This document shows, one piece after another, positions 1 through 12,327 of a stretch of DNA of 64,000 nucleotides. The notes under the pieces were generated by a model. It saw only the letters and a list, made by a program, of their open reading frames with translations. It was not told the DNA's origin and ran no database searches. Every line of letters begins with the position of its first letter. The stretch's first letter is position 1. Source of the DNA: Gymnopilus junonius (lineage: Eukaryota; Basidiomycota; Agaricomycetes; Agaricales; Galerinaceae); the NCBI GenBank assembly GCA_015501075.1, contig JADNYJ010000155.1, positions 28,636 to 92,635 on the forward strand. Reading direction: 5' to 3'. Position numbers and translations under genes: made by a program.

Positions 1-1326
1 GGATTCGTCAAACCCAGCATGAACGGCGTATTTCGATTGGGGAATTTGCCATTTAGAAAACACTTCATCAACACTCGATATGTTATTCCTAGCATGTTGT
101 AATGCGTGTTCTGCGCCAATCCAGCAGGCCACCTCACTGTAATGAAGGACGCGGGAGCCTAGGGTGCTTGGAATGGGCTCATCGATATGACCCACAGGAA
201 CTTCAGGAGCATTAGCAAGAACAAAATCAGTCATTTTGTTTACAGCCTTGGTTGTCGGTGTTTCTTTGCGCCCTGTTTTTACAATGTCAATGTAGACCTC
301 GAGATAAAACAAGTAGATGCTTGCCTAATTTTTTCGCATTGAAGGCCTCCACGACATCAGGCAGTAAGTTGGCCGGACCGCCGTCTTTGCGAGTCGGATC
401 AGAGAAGTGAGGCTCTGCAGGAGCCGTCCACTGTCAATGATACTGAGCAAGAGCTGCAATGGAAGACTGTAAGAAATTCACCATATTTTGTAGTGCGACA
501 GCAGCTCTGAAAGCATCTTCAACGTACTATAGAAGGCTTTCAGTGCATGACAAAGAATTGGGAGTTTTTTTAAATAGCTTACCGGTGCTGAGGGCCCAGA
601 ATCAAGATCAATATCTCCCTTGGGATAAACTTGGGCAGCATACGGACGTTGATCATTCTTTGTACGAGAAACGTCCGGAAAATATTTATCGGTAACACTA
701 GTCAATGGGGACCAGGAAGTACTGGTGGTAGCCACAGCGACATTCTCGCCAAGCTTGCTCTCTTTGTTGCCCCCGCCAGACGCAGTCGAGGCAGAGCGCA
801 TACTGTCTTTCGACCTTCGCTCTTCATTTGATGTCTCCTCTTTATCGTTCTTGCGAGGTACGGTGAGCAGAGAAGAGAAAAAATCAGCAAGAACGTCGAC
901 TTGGGTGGCAGATGGCGTTGGATTCCGTGGCTTGCTGGTCGAATTTCTATCCAAGAAGTCTGGAGCGGCATTGGTGTGAGTACCTGTCGCTACGGATCGG
1001 CTAGTCTGGGTGGCTGGTGAGGGAAGGAAAGGAGAGCCCCTGGGAGGCGTAGGAGACCTATCTACCGCAAGCTGATCTTGCCCTTGATTCTGATTGACTG
1101 GGGCGAAGAACATCGAGTCCCTATTCAGTCCAGTGCCCTCCCAGATGCGGTCATATTGTGCCCGCAAGGAAGACGATGATGGTTGGGGAATCGGAAAATC
1201 GATCGATGGAATCGCAAAAAGATCGTCGCCAGATTCTTCACGAAAGATGGTATTAGATGTACTCCATGGTGAAGCCTTACGGACATTCTTGTCATCCTTC
1301 CGTCCTTTTTCAAAAGGGGAAGCCAT
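1..1326 (-). CDS. Unrecognised Ser/Pro-rich protein, 3' end outside window
   Basis: The ATG at 1326 opens a 248-codon first exon (1326-583) rich in Ser, Pro, Thr and charged residues and probably disordered (for example SPTPPRGSPF and ERRSKDSMRSAS). It ends at a good donor, GTAAGC. A second exon probably starts at 430 (WTAPAEPHFSDPTRKDGG). A third block up to position 1 reads YIDIVKTGRKETPTTK and SRVLHYSEVACWIG, which looks like an ordered domain. The junction around 300-330 is uncertain: either another intron or an indel. I do not recognise the family. The gene runs off the left edge, so its length is unknown. It lies upstream of, and on the same strand as, nothing obviously related. Confidence 0.5.
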
Positions 1327-1729
1327 GATAAAGTCAGGGAAAGTCAGAATTGGTGCTCCGCTACAGTGATAAAAGTTAGGAGGGCACTGTTTGCCACCGT
1401 TACACTGCCAACTATACTACTTACACGTTGTCCACAGCACTCTTCACGAATCACAAATGCTCTGAATAAGGCCGAATAAAGAAGCAAAAGTCCAAACGAG
1501 CATCCTGGTTCCCCTCTGCAGCCTTCAGGTATTTAACTTCGCCAGAATCCGTGACAGAATTGTGATAGATGGAACTTTGGTTGCAGAGAAATTCTCAGGA
1601 TTGCTCAAGGATTCCTGATTTATGTAGAATCGGCGGTCAGAAATGTGACACCTGTGACAAGTGACTGCCTGAATGTTTTTTTTTCCTGGAAATCAATTGA
1701 AAGAAATGCCTTGATGCTAGTCGAGCCTA
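1327..1729. other. Gene-free stretch: upstream region and MITE flank
   Basis: This is the 5' flank of the minus-strand gene that starts at 1326. No convincing ORF, RNA gene or repeat was seen. The stretch ends at the TA dinucleotide that flanks the MITE. Confidence 0.4.
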
Positions 1730-2370
1730 CAGTGTAATACACCTCCTTGGCACATGATACCTCCTTGGCACAACTGCGATTTCCGAACTTAGTTTTCGCC
1801 GGTCGGCCATAAAATCTATGTATATGCCTTGATATATACTTAATCTATCGCCATACAAAATTTCAGCTGACGGGATAAAGTTGTCGAGGCAGGACAATGC
1901 AATTACCCATCAAAATTAGAGAAAATCATCCTTCACAACTTTTTGGACCTAACTTTTTTCATTTTGGAGTGCAGCTTTCAGCCCTGAATTTTAGATTCAT
2001 GTTTAGAACAGTACTGCCTTCGATGTCAGCTAGATTTGACATGAAAAATGCACGGATTGAGGGCAAAATTGGGCATGAAAGGGCAACCGTGATCAGAGCG
2101 TGACACGCGCACTCAACGGCGCGTTGGACGCGTCGCCTAGTAAATGGCATTGTCACACTTGTGCCAAGGACCTGGATTTGTGACAAAAGGCTGCTCTCGA
2201 CAAATTATCCTCTAATTCACCCATAATCCATGCAATGGAGTCAATCATTAGCAATTTGATACCTTAGAAGGTCCTCATTAAGCTCATATAAATTTTTTTG
2301 CAGGATTTCTAATAATTGTGTTTTAATTTGACGAATAAAAAGTTTTGTGCCAAGGAGGTGTATTACACTG
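1730..2370. mobile_element. 641-bp MITE with 25-bp TIRs and TA target duplication (pogo/Tc1-mariner type)
   Basis: Positions 1730-1754 and 2346-2370 are perfect inverted repeats. They begin CAGTGTAATACACC and run on to the GGCACA end of the left arm. The element is flanked by TA on both sides (1728-1729 and 2371-2372). A CAGT start plus TA duplication is the signature of pogo/Fot1-like members of the Tc1-mariner superfamily. The last 14 bases of the left TIR are repeated directly at 1759-1772. There is no transposase ORF, so the copy is non-autonomous. The interior (1890-2230) contains small GTGTCAC/TGTGACA-like inverted motifs. It lies between a minus-strand gene and the 3' end of the Cdc20 gene. 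Superfamily assignment is inferred from the termini only. Confidence 0.8.
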
Positions 2371-2484
2371 TATAAATTACTACTTCTGCAATCCAAATCA
2401 TAGCGATGCGACAAAAGTAAAATCAAACGAGGAAATCAAAACTAAAATAGCATATGAATATGTCTGGAACTCTGCCCATAGCTC

Positions 2485-4396
2485 TCAGCGAAGAGTCAAA
2501 ATTCCCTCCTTGGTCGAATTCTTCCTCCCACCACCCAGCTCCCCGTCCCCAATAATCTTCTTCTTCCTCGCCTGTCCACTACCCGCACCCTCCGAACTAC
2601 TTTTCGGCTCCCAGATCTTCCAAAACTTCAACATCTCATCGCCACTCGTAGTCGCCAACACATCCCCAGCCGGACTCAACGCAGCATGTAACACCCTTGA
2701 ATCATGCGCATCCCGGATCTCCGCCACGCGCTCCATGCTCGGGTACGCATGCACCATGACCGAGTTGGTCGGGTACCCGTGCGTTGTGACGATTTCTTTG
2801 CAGTGTTGGGACCAATTGATGGAGGTTACTTGGGAGGGAGTGCGCAGGGTATGGAGGCGAGCGCCGCTGGTGCTATTCCAGATGTTGACAGTGGCATCAT
2901 TGGTACCTCCTCCCGTGGCGAGGAGGGTGGGCTGCCATGGACACCAGCCAAGTGCCTATGATAATAAATAAACGATCGTCAGAACAAACTGCGTAAAAAG
3001 TAGAAAAGAGATGGAAACGAGAAATTCACCTTCACAGCAGCAGTGTGATTCCTCTTTGTCCACTTGGCGCTGCCCCTTGCCCCTTCCCCGACGTTACCAA
3101 GCCTCGCATCCCAAATATTAACGACGTTATCATTTCCTCCGCTAGCCAAAAGCTCGCCGTCAGGCCTCCATTTCAACCCACAGACTTCCCCTGTATGCCC
3201 GATCAACTCCATCACCTTGTGCCTCCCAATACGGACATCGTGGCACCATATGCTGCCATCAATGCACCCAGAGGTCAGGATGTGCTCGTTCCACGACAAT
3301 GACGCGACTTGGCCTTGATGCCCTGTCATCGAGCGCAGCTTCTGACCAGTCTCAGCGTCCCAAAGCTCGACGACACCATCATGGATTCCGATACCAAGAA
3401 ACGCGCCGTCTCGAGAGAAATCAAGACTGGTGACGTACAGGCCTTCCTGGCACTCTCCTAGACAGGCAGTGGTGCCCGTATCGGCTTTCCAGACATATGT
3501 CGAGTTCTCCAGGCCAATTGCCAGAGCGTTCTGACTCGACCAGGCGAGGAGGTTCAAATAAAAGTCATCCATCATGCTTGGGGCGTCCAGGACACGAATG
3601 GGCTCTGTACGGATCTTGCGTGTCTTGTTGGTTGTTGCGCCTGTGGAAGTGGCGATAGCACCAGGGCGTTGCGAATAAAGAGGTCGGGCAAACTCGCGTT
3701 GTTGGGCGAGGGTGGTGTCAGAGGAGGAAGCGGTGGGGGGTTGTTCGTGGTATCCTAGAATACGCCGGTTGATTGGCATACCTGTGGCCGCTGCAAGTCG
3801 GGCAGTATGACCAGGGGAAGAGGACTGAGGGTTTAGAGACAGCAACTCGAGAGTGGCAGAAACAGCCGCCAGATCGGTGGCTTCCCTATTGGTTATAAAT
3901 CGATCTCCAACTGCTGTACGACTCTAAGAAATCATTGAGAAAACGCTGTAAACAATTAAAAAGGAACGGTACCCACTACAGCAGGCGTTGATCTGGACCG
4001 TTTAATTTCATGCCTCGGAGGAACGTAATCCCTTGTAACAACATCTAGTCTGCTTTCAACCCCTCCCTTACGAATCACGCCCCCGCTTGCCTGGCGCTGC
4101 AGCGACTCAGCATTCGGAATGCCACCTGTCCCACTGCGCTTCACTGGCGAAGAAGGTCGTGATTTCGACATTTGTGGCACGATAAAAGGGTTGGTGGTAT
4201 CAAACGCAGACGTGGAAGCCTTGGACTTGATGGGTGCCCCAGGGCGCGAGGTGCGCTTTGTGGGTGATGAAGCCAAAGAAATGTTGTTCATCCCGTTCAG
4301 GATAGACGGCGTCAGCGGCGTCTTCGCCTCTGACCGCGCGCGAGCTCGTAAAGGAGTCTTTGGTTGATGATACATGTCGTGGGTTCTTATACACAA
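2485..4396 (-). CDS. CDC20: Cdc20/Slp1-type APC/C activator, WD40 protein
   Basis: Three exons (4396-3980, 3923-3030, 2955-2485), all in phase 0, give 593 codons including a possible upstream Met; a second ATG at 4375 (MYHQPKTPLRA) is an equally good start. The N-terminus has the KTPLTPS region, followed by the C-box DRFITNR (start of exon 2) that docks on the anaphase-promoting complex. RVLDAP and DDFYLNLLAWSS then lead into seven WD40 blades, including SLSWNEHILTSGCIDG and GLKWRPDGELLASGGNDN. The last blade, SRVLHAALSPAGDVLATTSG, and the THGYP stretch match Cdc20 better than Cdh1. The C-terminus ends in -LR, as expected for the IR-like tail that binds APC3. Known role of the family: activator of APC/C for securin and cyclin destruction and target of the spindle checkpoint. 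The reading frame is intact. Confidence 0.92.
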
Positions 4397-7038
4397 CCAC
4401 CGAGTCAGGCAGCGTCAATAGAATTAAGAAAAGAGCACAAGTGACAACGCTCAAAATAAACCCGAACGCGTTTTTCAACCATGGTCACATGGTCATGTCC
4501 GCGTGGCCACGTGCTCGGCCCCCTTGGCGCGTCTTCGTTATTTTTAGTCGCTGCCAGGGCCTAGGGATTGTGAAAGGTCAATCGATGGCCATGATATCAC
4601 CAGCTTTCACTAACATTGATAAGTATATTCAGGGCCCATTCAATCTTAACGAGGAAAAGATAAGTAAACCAATAACTATATATCTACCGTTCATCCGTGC
4701 GAGTATTGCGGAATCTTTAAAAACAGTCCCTAAGGCTAGTCCTCACTGTCCGAGTAAATAATACTAGGAAGTTCCGTGAAACTATATAATGTGCTTTCGT
4801 TGCTGGGGAGCCTATCCCGAAGATGCTGGGATGCAAGTCTGCGCATTCTCAAGATAATTCGGCATCCCTGGAATTACGCAACGCAGCACAACATAAAATG
4901 TCACCAGTCAATCTGCAGGTTGGAAGCAAATATAACTCACTATAATAGATAGCAGTGCCATATACCACCTAATATATGAAAAAGGCGCGGTGAACAATAA
5001 GGTGACGCAGTACAAAGACAAACTCACGCGTAAGCAGCGTTCCAAACCAGGTTTCCATATGCTACACTAAATGACATGTATCTGCGAAGTACTTCAAAGG
5101 TAGCAACGCCCACAGTTACAACTAACGTAAAATAACAAATAAAGCGTTAATAAAGTTGGCCGAAAAGGTCTGAAGAAAAAAACACACCAGCAAGTGACAA
5201 AAAGACGGAAAGCCCATCGCTAAGCATGAGGGAAACCAAAGGCGTCCTCATCACTCTGCCTGGCTTCCGCGAAAAGTATATTTGGGAAGCAGTCATGAGG
5301 ATCGACGTTAGTTGTACCATCCACCACCCGGAGCTTTACATATCGATTTCAGTCGAACAATGCCATTGTACAGGTGATAAAGGAGTAGTAGACTCACGAA
5401 AAAAGTATGATAGAAAGAGGCCCTGAAGGTTGTGGATTGCAAAAGTCACCTCCTGGACCTGGTGTGATGTTGGCTACAGCCGTTATCGATCCTGAGATTT
5501 CTAGGAAGGTTCCGACGCTGAAAGCGGTCAAGAGAATGAGACGACTGCGATAACTGCAGTTATACAAAGCATGAACTAGGGACGAATGTCAGCAAGGTGG
5601 GTCGAAGGAAGAAAACTATGCTGAGCACACCTCGCGTCAATAATATGGCTTCCACACAGGTTGTCGAAACTTGTACAGATACAGATCTTATGATGTATAT
5701 CTTCCAGCACATGCTGTAATCTGGCGAGTAGAGGACCATTTCGGCCAGCATGAAATTGATTCTAAGAGTGGATGGAACTCAGTATCAGAATTCCATCTCA
5801 GAACGAAGAATAGTAAATCGAGCCACACATTTGGATCGCGAGGGAACAATAACGAGACCACATGTAGAGGTAAGTTACAATGCGAACGCGCATCCTGAAA
5901 GACAAGTCGACGTCAGTATCCAGTTTGAATACTTAATACAGAAGCGCAAGGAGAAAAGAGTTGTACGCTGCTTACTTCCAGAGGTACTCGATCTCGTCAA
6001 AGAACTGGTAGAAAAACTCCGTCACCTGGAGGACGATAGCGACAACTTCAAAGTTCAACATTCAACACTTCCCATCGGGACGAAGCGCGGAGACCAAGCA
6101 CTTACTTGTCACCGCCTTCGTGACCATTTCCGTCACCACAAACTGATTCTCTACGGCCGCCATTCCACTTTAAAGATAAATAGCGCGGTGGCAGTCGTGG
6201 AAGTATGGGGTATGTGATTCGTTTTCTTCTAGCCTATCAACGAAAGGTTACAACAGCAGCCGTCTTGACGCGCTCATACAGCATTGATTGCGAGGGAATC
6301 AGAGAGGAAAGGAACCAAAGTGTCTTGACAAGGTCGAGTACTTATGTAGTCAGCAGAAAATGAGAGAAAAAGACAAAGACAGAACACGCAAAAACTGGCC
6401 CGTGGTCGTAAATGGTTTATCTCACGCGAACAAGTACGTGTCATGGGTCCGAAATTCGCCCATGGGTTATCGCGGTTGCTATAGTCGCCCCGGAATTCAT
6501 CGACCCTTCAACAAAGCGTTCGAACCTGAGAAAAACGGGTCTCTGTGGATCAGAGAGGGGTGTGATTATAAGTAAATGATTAGAATCTCGGTCAGCGGCA
6601 TGGAAACATTGCCATCGGCGCTCCTTTGCGTGCTGCATAAATGCCTACTTTAGCGGCCTTGGTCTCTGAAAGACTTTGGAACGTTGGACTGTTGACTTCG
6701 CAACCTGCGATTCAACTTTTGTGGTGATAATATTTCAATTATGCCGTTGGTTCTAGCAGAGGTCTCGAGAGTCCAAAGTAGAACTATGGTGCCATACGTA
6801 TACGTAAGTTCTTCCCTTGTACGGATTAACATTTGAACCTTAGCTTTGACAGGCACAAAAAGAAAATTAGGAGGATGACGCTGACAAAGTTAATATTTTT
6901 CTTTCGCCCCCGCCCCTTTTGACTCGGGGGGTCCAAAACGATAGTCAGTGAGAATGGGCGCTTCTTGGGAGATGTTTACCAGAGCCCCGACCCATGTAGG
7001 TCGGCATCCAGACCTGGCCAAAGCGTTCGGGGAATGTT
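4397..7038. other. Gene-free 2.6 kb between Cdc20 and the fold-back element
   Basis: I found no gene supported by family motifs or a believable exon chain. Short ORFs at 5226-5426, 5750-6217 and 6288-6575 on the plus strand have no recognisable domain or signal peptide. The first 100 bp hold the divergent promoter of the Cdc20 gene. Confidence 0.4.
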
Positions 7039-7278
7039 AAGGTAGGGCTCATGCACGACCTCTATACGTCACGTGTTGTACCTCGCAACTTCGAACTGTA
7101 ATAGCACCGTCTAGAGGTCAGGATTCAAAAATCTGGCTGCACCAATCGATTCAATTTTAAAAATTGAATCGATTGGTGCAGCCAGATTTTTATTTTCCAC
7201 CTCGATGCCAGTGCTATTAGATTTGCAAAAATCCACCCACTCACGTGATGTATTGGAGCCGTGCATGAGCCCTACCTT
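7039..7278. repeat. 240-bp fold-back palindrome
   Basis: The ends 7039-7057 (AAGGTAGGGCTCATGCACG) and 7259-7278 are inverted copies. The centre is a near-perfect palindrome (about 7127-7191) around position 7159, with arms containing ATCTGGCTGCACC and GGTGCAGCCAGAT. Between centre and ends the arms match imperfectly (TCACGTG and TAATAGCA occur on both sides). A transcript could fold into one long hairpin. No ORF and no clear target duplication were found. It may be a fold-back MITE or a small inverted duplication. Confidence 0.75.
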
Positions 7279-7685
7279 AGTAGCCGATGGGAACTCATTA
7301 TTTGAGCAACGTTTGATTCTCAATCACAACGTAATCGTTACAACCCTTTTGTAACCCTGGATATCGCTTACAGAGAAAAAGCAATCAGAGCGCGTGCACA
7401 ACTTTAGGAGAAAGCTTCCCCTAAGTGTCCAATTTTTATCGGAATTCTTCAAGGTACTTGGGCGTCTATTATCTAACTGGTGTAATCATATCCAAGACTT
7501 GATCAATTGAGAAACTGAGATTTTCGAAAGCATGCTGGCTGCAACCCATAGAATAATACTTTTCATTCCTCGTACGCGTACAATCAGGTCATTTTAATTG
7601 CGAAACATCCATTTAATAGCGGAAGAAAAGAAAGCGGTTCCGACATCGGCTCCTCTCCGCATTTTCAGGGCCGATTGCCAAATAT

Positions 7686-9383
7686 CTAGAGGCACTGGCT
7701 GTAGTAAGGGTTGGAGACCTGGCAAGTTGTGCCAGAAGCGCAGGCAGTGGGACCACTGTAGCCAATACCACCGCTGGAGAAAGTAGTGCATCAATATTCT
7801 GTTGTAAGAATAGAAGATAAGAGAAGGAGACGTACCATTGACCATAGTGAGTCTGGGTAGCACCGGGAGCGCCGACAGGGCAGTGGTGGTTCCTCCGGGA
7901 GTGGTGGTGGTGGGGACAACGGTGGTTCCGCCGCCTCCGCTGCTGCTGCTGGAAGCACTGTAGGTCGAGTTGAGGTCACCGAACTTGATGTTGGAGTAAA
8001 CGACGGAAGCGCTGGCATCGCTGGTCTCGATGGTAGCTGGGACACCAGAGTCGGTGGAGCAGGTACCGCGGGCAACACCAGGGCTGGTGGGGTCGGCAGT
8101 AGTGGGGTAGTCGGAGTCGAGCCAGAGCATGTTGACGGCGTAGTCGTCCCAGAGAGAAAGGACGAGGACCATTCCTGAAGCGAAAGCCTCGCCCATGTTG
8201 CCAAGACCGCCCTTAGTCTGGAAGTCGGTGGTGTCACCAAAGACGGCCTTTTGGTCGTTGCAGAAGTCGGTAGTGATCGAGTTGTAGGCAGTCGAGAGTC
8301 CGGGATGTTGGCGTGAGAGTTCTGGATGACCTTGCCGTCTTGGACGTAGATGCGGCGAATCTCAGAGAGGGTTCCAGTGGCGGTACCATCGTCAGTAAGG
8401 AACTGGGTGACGACTGTGAAGGGTTTGGTGGTGTCGACGATCATGTCGGGGCCGAGGAAGGTAGTGTTACCCATGCGGAAGGAGTTGAAGTCGCAACCAT
8501 CGGGATCGCAAACACTGGTGTAGCGGCTGGAGACGGCGCAAGCATCGTCGCCGGTGCAGCTGGTCTGACCTTGAACGGTGCAAGGGTGAGGGGTCACAGC
8601 AGCGGAGATGGAGTTGGCTTCCCAGATATCCATCTCGTTACAGCAAGTTCCCATTGAACCAGTACCAGAATTGGCGGAGTTAGAGTCAGGGGTCCACCCA
8701 GCAGAGTTGGCCTACAAGAAGGATGAATTCAGTAAGGAAAGACTGTATAAAGGTTGTGGACTCACAAGACCGTCAATGAACTTGATGTCACGAGGGCATT
8801 GAGAATCGCAGTAACCAGTTCCGTATTGGGCACCGGCCTTGTTGGTGGGGAACCTGGCGAGACCACCATCGGCGTCCATTTGAGAGAAGTAAACGGCACC
8901 GTTGAGACCGCAAGGAAGGTTGGAGACGTCGACATCGAAGGTGAACTCCTGGTTGAGCAATTTGAACATCTCGTATTCGCTGTTGCTGGCCATCAGGTAG
9001 ACACGAGAGCCGACGTTCTTGCCATTGGCGTTGGGCTGGACGAACTTGAGAGTGAGGGAGCTGTCGCTGGCGGTGATACCGTAGGTATTTTCGTAGTCGG
9101 CACCGTCGAGAGCGCAGTTCTGCGCACAAGTGGTGGCATCAGGGCAGAGTGTGGCATCCCAAGTGTTACCGGTGTAGCAGTTGGTGCTACTGGTAGTGCT
9201 GTGAACCCAGCGCCAGTTGGCATCGAGGGTGACTGATCCGGAGGGTTGAGCAACGCATCCACCCGCAGTGGTACATTTCTCCCAGGAAAGACTTGGGTGG
9301 GTTTCTGCCGTGAGGGTACCGACCTGCTGACCGAATGCGACGGCGAGGAATGAGAAGGTGACGAGAGCGGCTTTGTTGAACAT
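7686..9383 (-). CDS. GH7 cellobiohydrolase with C-terminal CBM1 (frame broken twice)
   Basis: Exon 1 (9383-8766) encodes a signal peptide ([18 protein letters not shown], then QQVGTLTAE as in mature GH7 enzymes) and the first half of the beta-sandwich. Exon 2 (8711-7836) carries the catalytic motif EMDIWEAN (nucleophile E, D, acid/base E). A Ser/Gly/Thr linker ([11 protein letters not shown]) follows. Exon 3 (7773-7686) completes the CBM1 ([15 protein letters not shown] to YYSQCL); an intron splits the CBM1 inside its first Cys codon. Exon boundaries are GT-AG. The family releases cellobiose from cellulose chain ends outside the cell. Two one-base losses interrupt exon 2, near 8300-8304 (after NSHANIP) and near 7872-7875 (end of linker); the expected family sequence resumes in the next frame each time. 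Either the gene is a pseudogene or these are consensus errors. Confidence 0.9.
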
Positions 9384-9466
9384 TGTGAACGCGATTGCCG
9401 ATATGCCTAAGAGTAGACCGGTGCAGCTGTAGAACTGATGCGGATCCTCAAACTTGAGCTGTAGCT

Positions 9467-9478
9467 TTTATATAATTA
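9467..9478 (-). promoter_or_regulatory. TATA box of the cellobiohydrolase gene
   Basis: A TATATAAAA motif on the minus strand lies about 85-95 bases upstream of the ATG at 9383, a normal distance for a fungal TATA promoter. It is the only strong TATA in that flank. Function is inferred from position. Confidence 0.55.
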
Positions 9479-12327
9479 TGAGCGGAAAATGTCCGGCATT
9501 GGGAGCGACTCTTCAGCAAGCGACTTCACCTCGAAAATCGCCATGGATGGCTGAGGTTGGAGGCTTCTCGGAAGCTGTACGAGGCCTAGGCGCAGACCAT
9601 GCCACCTCGCAAGGGTCACGCTACTTCGCTTTCATTGGGTCGCGGAGGCACTAATCCAGGGAAGAGGGGTGAGCGTCACCGAAACATTGTGGTTGTGATG
9701 CCTCGAATTAGGCTTCAATTGGACGTAACGAGCAAAGACCGAACGAATTGCAGCGAGTTGAGCCGGGGAACTTCCCAAAATATGCCCGAGAAAATGGCGT
9801 AAATAAAAAAACAAGCCTTCGGAACGTCGTTCGCGTTGGAATAGAGCCAGCAGGAGATGTACTTCATGACGAATGTAACGAATATTGGAATAAGCATGTC
9901 CAATTACTATACCAAGCGTTTGTGCGGCATTGTCAAAGGCGTTAAAGTCTCTGCGACTGACACGGTGAATAGGGAGTGGAGGTTCCTGCGTGAAATCGAA
10001 CTCCCTGTCAATTTTGGAGCTGTTGCTGGCTAGCACCAAAAATAGACTAGCTCAAGGCGCACGTGAGCAGTCTATTTTAAGCAAGCCGAAACTAATTATA
10101 GCCTAGGTTGCCCGAAGGCATATATTATACCGTCTGAACGTTAGTTGGCTTTGAAACCGTTTTCTTGAAGGAAAGGGCGTGCAGAAAGAAAAGTTCACCA
10201 CTATATTAGTAATGATCTCACATATCTAAGTGGGCGAGAGCGCCAGATCTGCTTCTGAATTGTTGAGTCAAAGGACACATCACATGCAATTCGTCTTGTC
10301 ACCGTGTAAATTTTTTACGAATCATCCTGGAGATAATTTCGCAGATGTTTTCCCAAAACATCTTAGCCCCACAGTCAGGGGGACGTTGGTGTCCATGGGA
10401 TTTACTAAAATAGCACAGTTATAAATAATGGTAGAAGGAATACAGGGACAGCATGTCTTCAAGCCACTTGATTCGGACATCGGGGAAATAGGCCAAGTAA
10501 AAAAGGGCGGGCTGAGTACGCCGTCGGAGCCGAAAAAGGGGAATTGGATTAGAGCGGGGGCCTAGGATGTGTAGTAGAGGAGGCATAAAATCAAGTTGCC
10601 AAGGTCCCTTAGTTAGCCTCCCAAAGCGAAACGATATCTGCAGTCATTTGTCTTATCGGGACACTTTCGTATAAATTATTAGGGAGTGGAGTCGTCTTCG
10701 AACGGAAAATTCAAGGAGTTTTGTTGCGTAAGGGGGTGACGCCTTGTGGCATGTCGCATCGTAATAGTACAACATCATAACGTCTATTTCTATCCGTCCG
10801 CCCCGCCGCCAGGAGTCCGGTGTCGTCTTACGGGCTTCCATAGCAAAACAGCACAACCGGTCCTATCGTATCGGGCATGGGTATGACTAAATGCCACTCT
10901 CATGCTCAGTAATATTGTGCACAAGCCAGGTGAAAAATAGATATTGAGCACTATTCTTGGATATCGGTACTATTTCATTATATTTAAATCCTTTTAAATC
11001 CGATGCGCACTGATTATAATAGACCGCAATCAATTCTGGATGGTGAGGAATAATTCCAACCCGGCCGGTAGGCGCAGAGACTACCGCGTTGTCCCTCTAC
11101 CAACTCCGGCCACCTTCCTATGACTGTAAGGCGGTATTTTACAAATGACCTTCGTGATAAACTGTGATGGGGAATATCATTCGATTCCTGAAGCTTGCGC
11201 ACCCCTGAAAGAGCTATGCCGAAGTCGATCTCAACTGGATAGAGTCAATAAGTTACAGAAGTCGACCAATCAAGTTGCAATACATTCTCTGTCATCTAAT
11301 TGCTCTGGATTCGATAATTCGATTTCGGTGTCACCCCATTTCCCAGTGAATTACCTATCAGAAATCTAAAATTTATTTATGTCGTTGAATATACATTATA
11401 ACTTACTCCCTGTTATCCACAGTTCTTCCGTCCAGCCAGTCTCGAACGGCTCCTGGCCCTATCCTACCAGTTCAGGACAGAGACGGTAGGATTTATTGCA
11501 TTACACTCGCCCGGCAGATCTTCAGACGAACAAATGCATTGATCCTAAGAGTAATGGAACCTCAACACTTCTTCGCTTCTTCACCGAGGTTTATTTTCTA
11601 CATTCTTGATCGGAGAAATGCCAAAGAGTAGCACTCATCAACCGTGACACTTTTCTGGATATTCCTTGGCAAGTTCGATCCCAGATTCGTTCATACATTG
11701 GGAGTCTCTTTATGCGCCACGGTCTATTTTTGAAGGGCTGCGGTGATCTCATTGTCAAATAATGCGAAGGAATGACGCTCGGTCCGAGGGTACACCGGCG
11801 CAGGACGGGTAAAGTATAATGGTTCGTTTGTATTCAAAACCGACCTTTATACTCTTACTTGGTCTAAGGCTCCTTCCCGCGCCGCGAAGTCAGTCTTGAA
11901 GTCGCAGGCAAATTCAATTTGAAGTCAATGCTTTTCAAATTTGATTGAAGGTATTCTAAGCATGGCGAAATACCGACTCAAAGCATCTCCAATACATGAT
12001 TTTCCTCGTTTTACCTAAGATTACGAGGGTTGTAGGAGAACGTCAGGGTGTTGATCGATTGTAAAGGTAATTTTTAGAAAGAAGTTCACGGAGAAACTCG
12101 AATCGGTGAAGGTCAGAAAAATCAGGTACTCTGGACAGTCGATTTTCAAATTCACGAAGGGTGTGCAAACGCTTGATACGAGTTATAACCGATCCTCCGG
12201 TATTCGGAAAAGAACGTACAATAAACCATGCAATCAGATATCAGGACGTAACTTTAACGTCCATCCTACTAAGCCCTCAAAGTCGCAAATAATTCCAAGG
12301 GTATGCTTTGCTCGTCCATTCCTTGTC
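9479..12327. other. Gene-free 2.85 kb upstream of the cellobiohydrolase
   Basis: No gene can be supported. A minus-strand ORF at 9632-10039 (135 codons) has a slightly hydrophobic middle but no recognisable domain. The segment 11030-11115 has a weak tRNA-like A-box and B-box on the minus strand but does not fold as a tRNA. The part nearest 9480 is the likely regulatory region of the GH7 gene. Confidence 0.4.

Noticed and set aside
8313..9236. Long plus-strand ORFs opposite the cellobiohydrolase
   Set aside because: Antisense shadows with no domain; the minus strand encodes the complete GH7 motifs.
9632..10039. 135-codon minus-strand ORF upstream of the cellobiohydrolase
   Set aside because: No domain, no signal peptide, no splice partner; composition like random sequence.
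11030..11115. tRNA-like A-box and B-box on the minus strand
   Set aside because: The acceptor arms pair with one mismatch but no D-arm or T-arm of correct size can be drawn; likely chance.
11436..11475. CGTTCGAGAC (T-loop-like) on the minus strand
   Set aside because: No matching T-stem and the A-box-like sequence is too close; not a tRNA.
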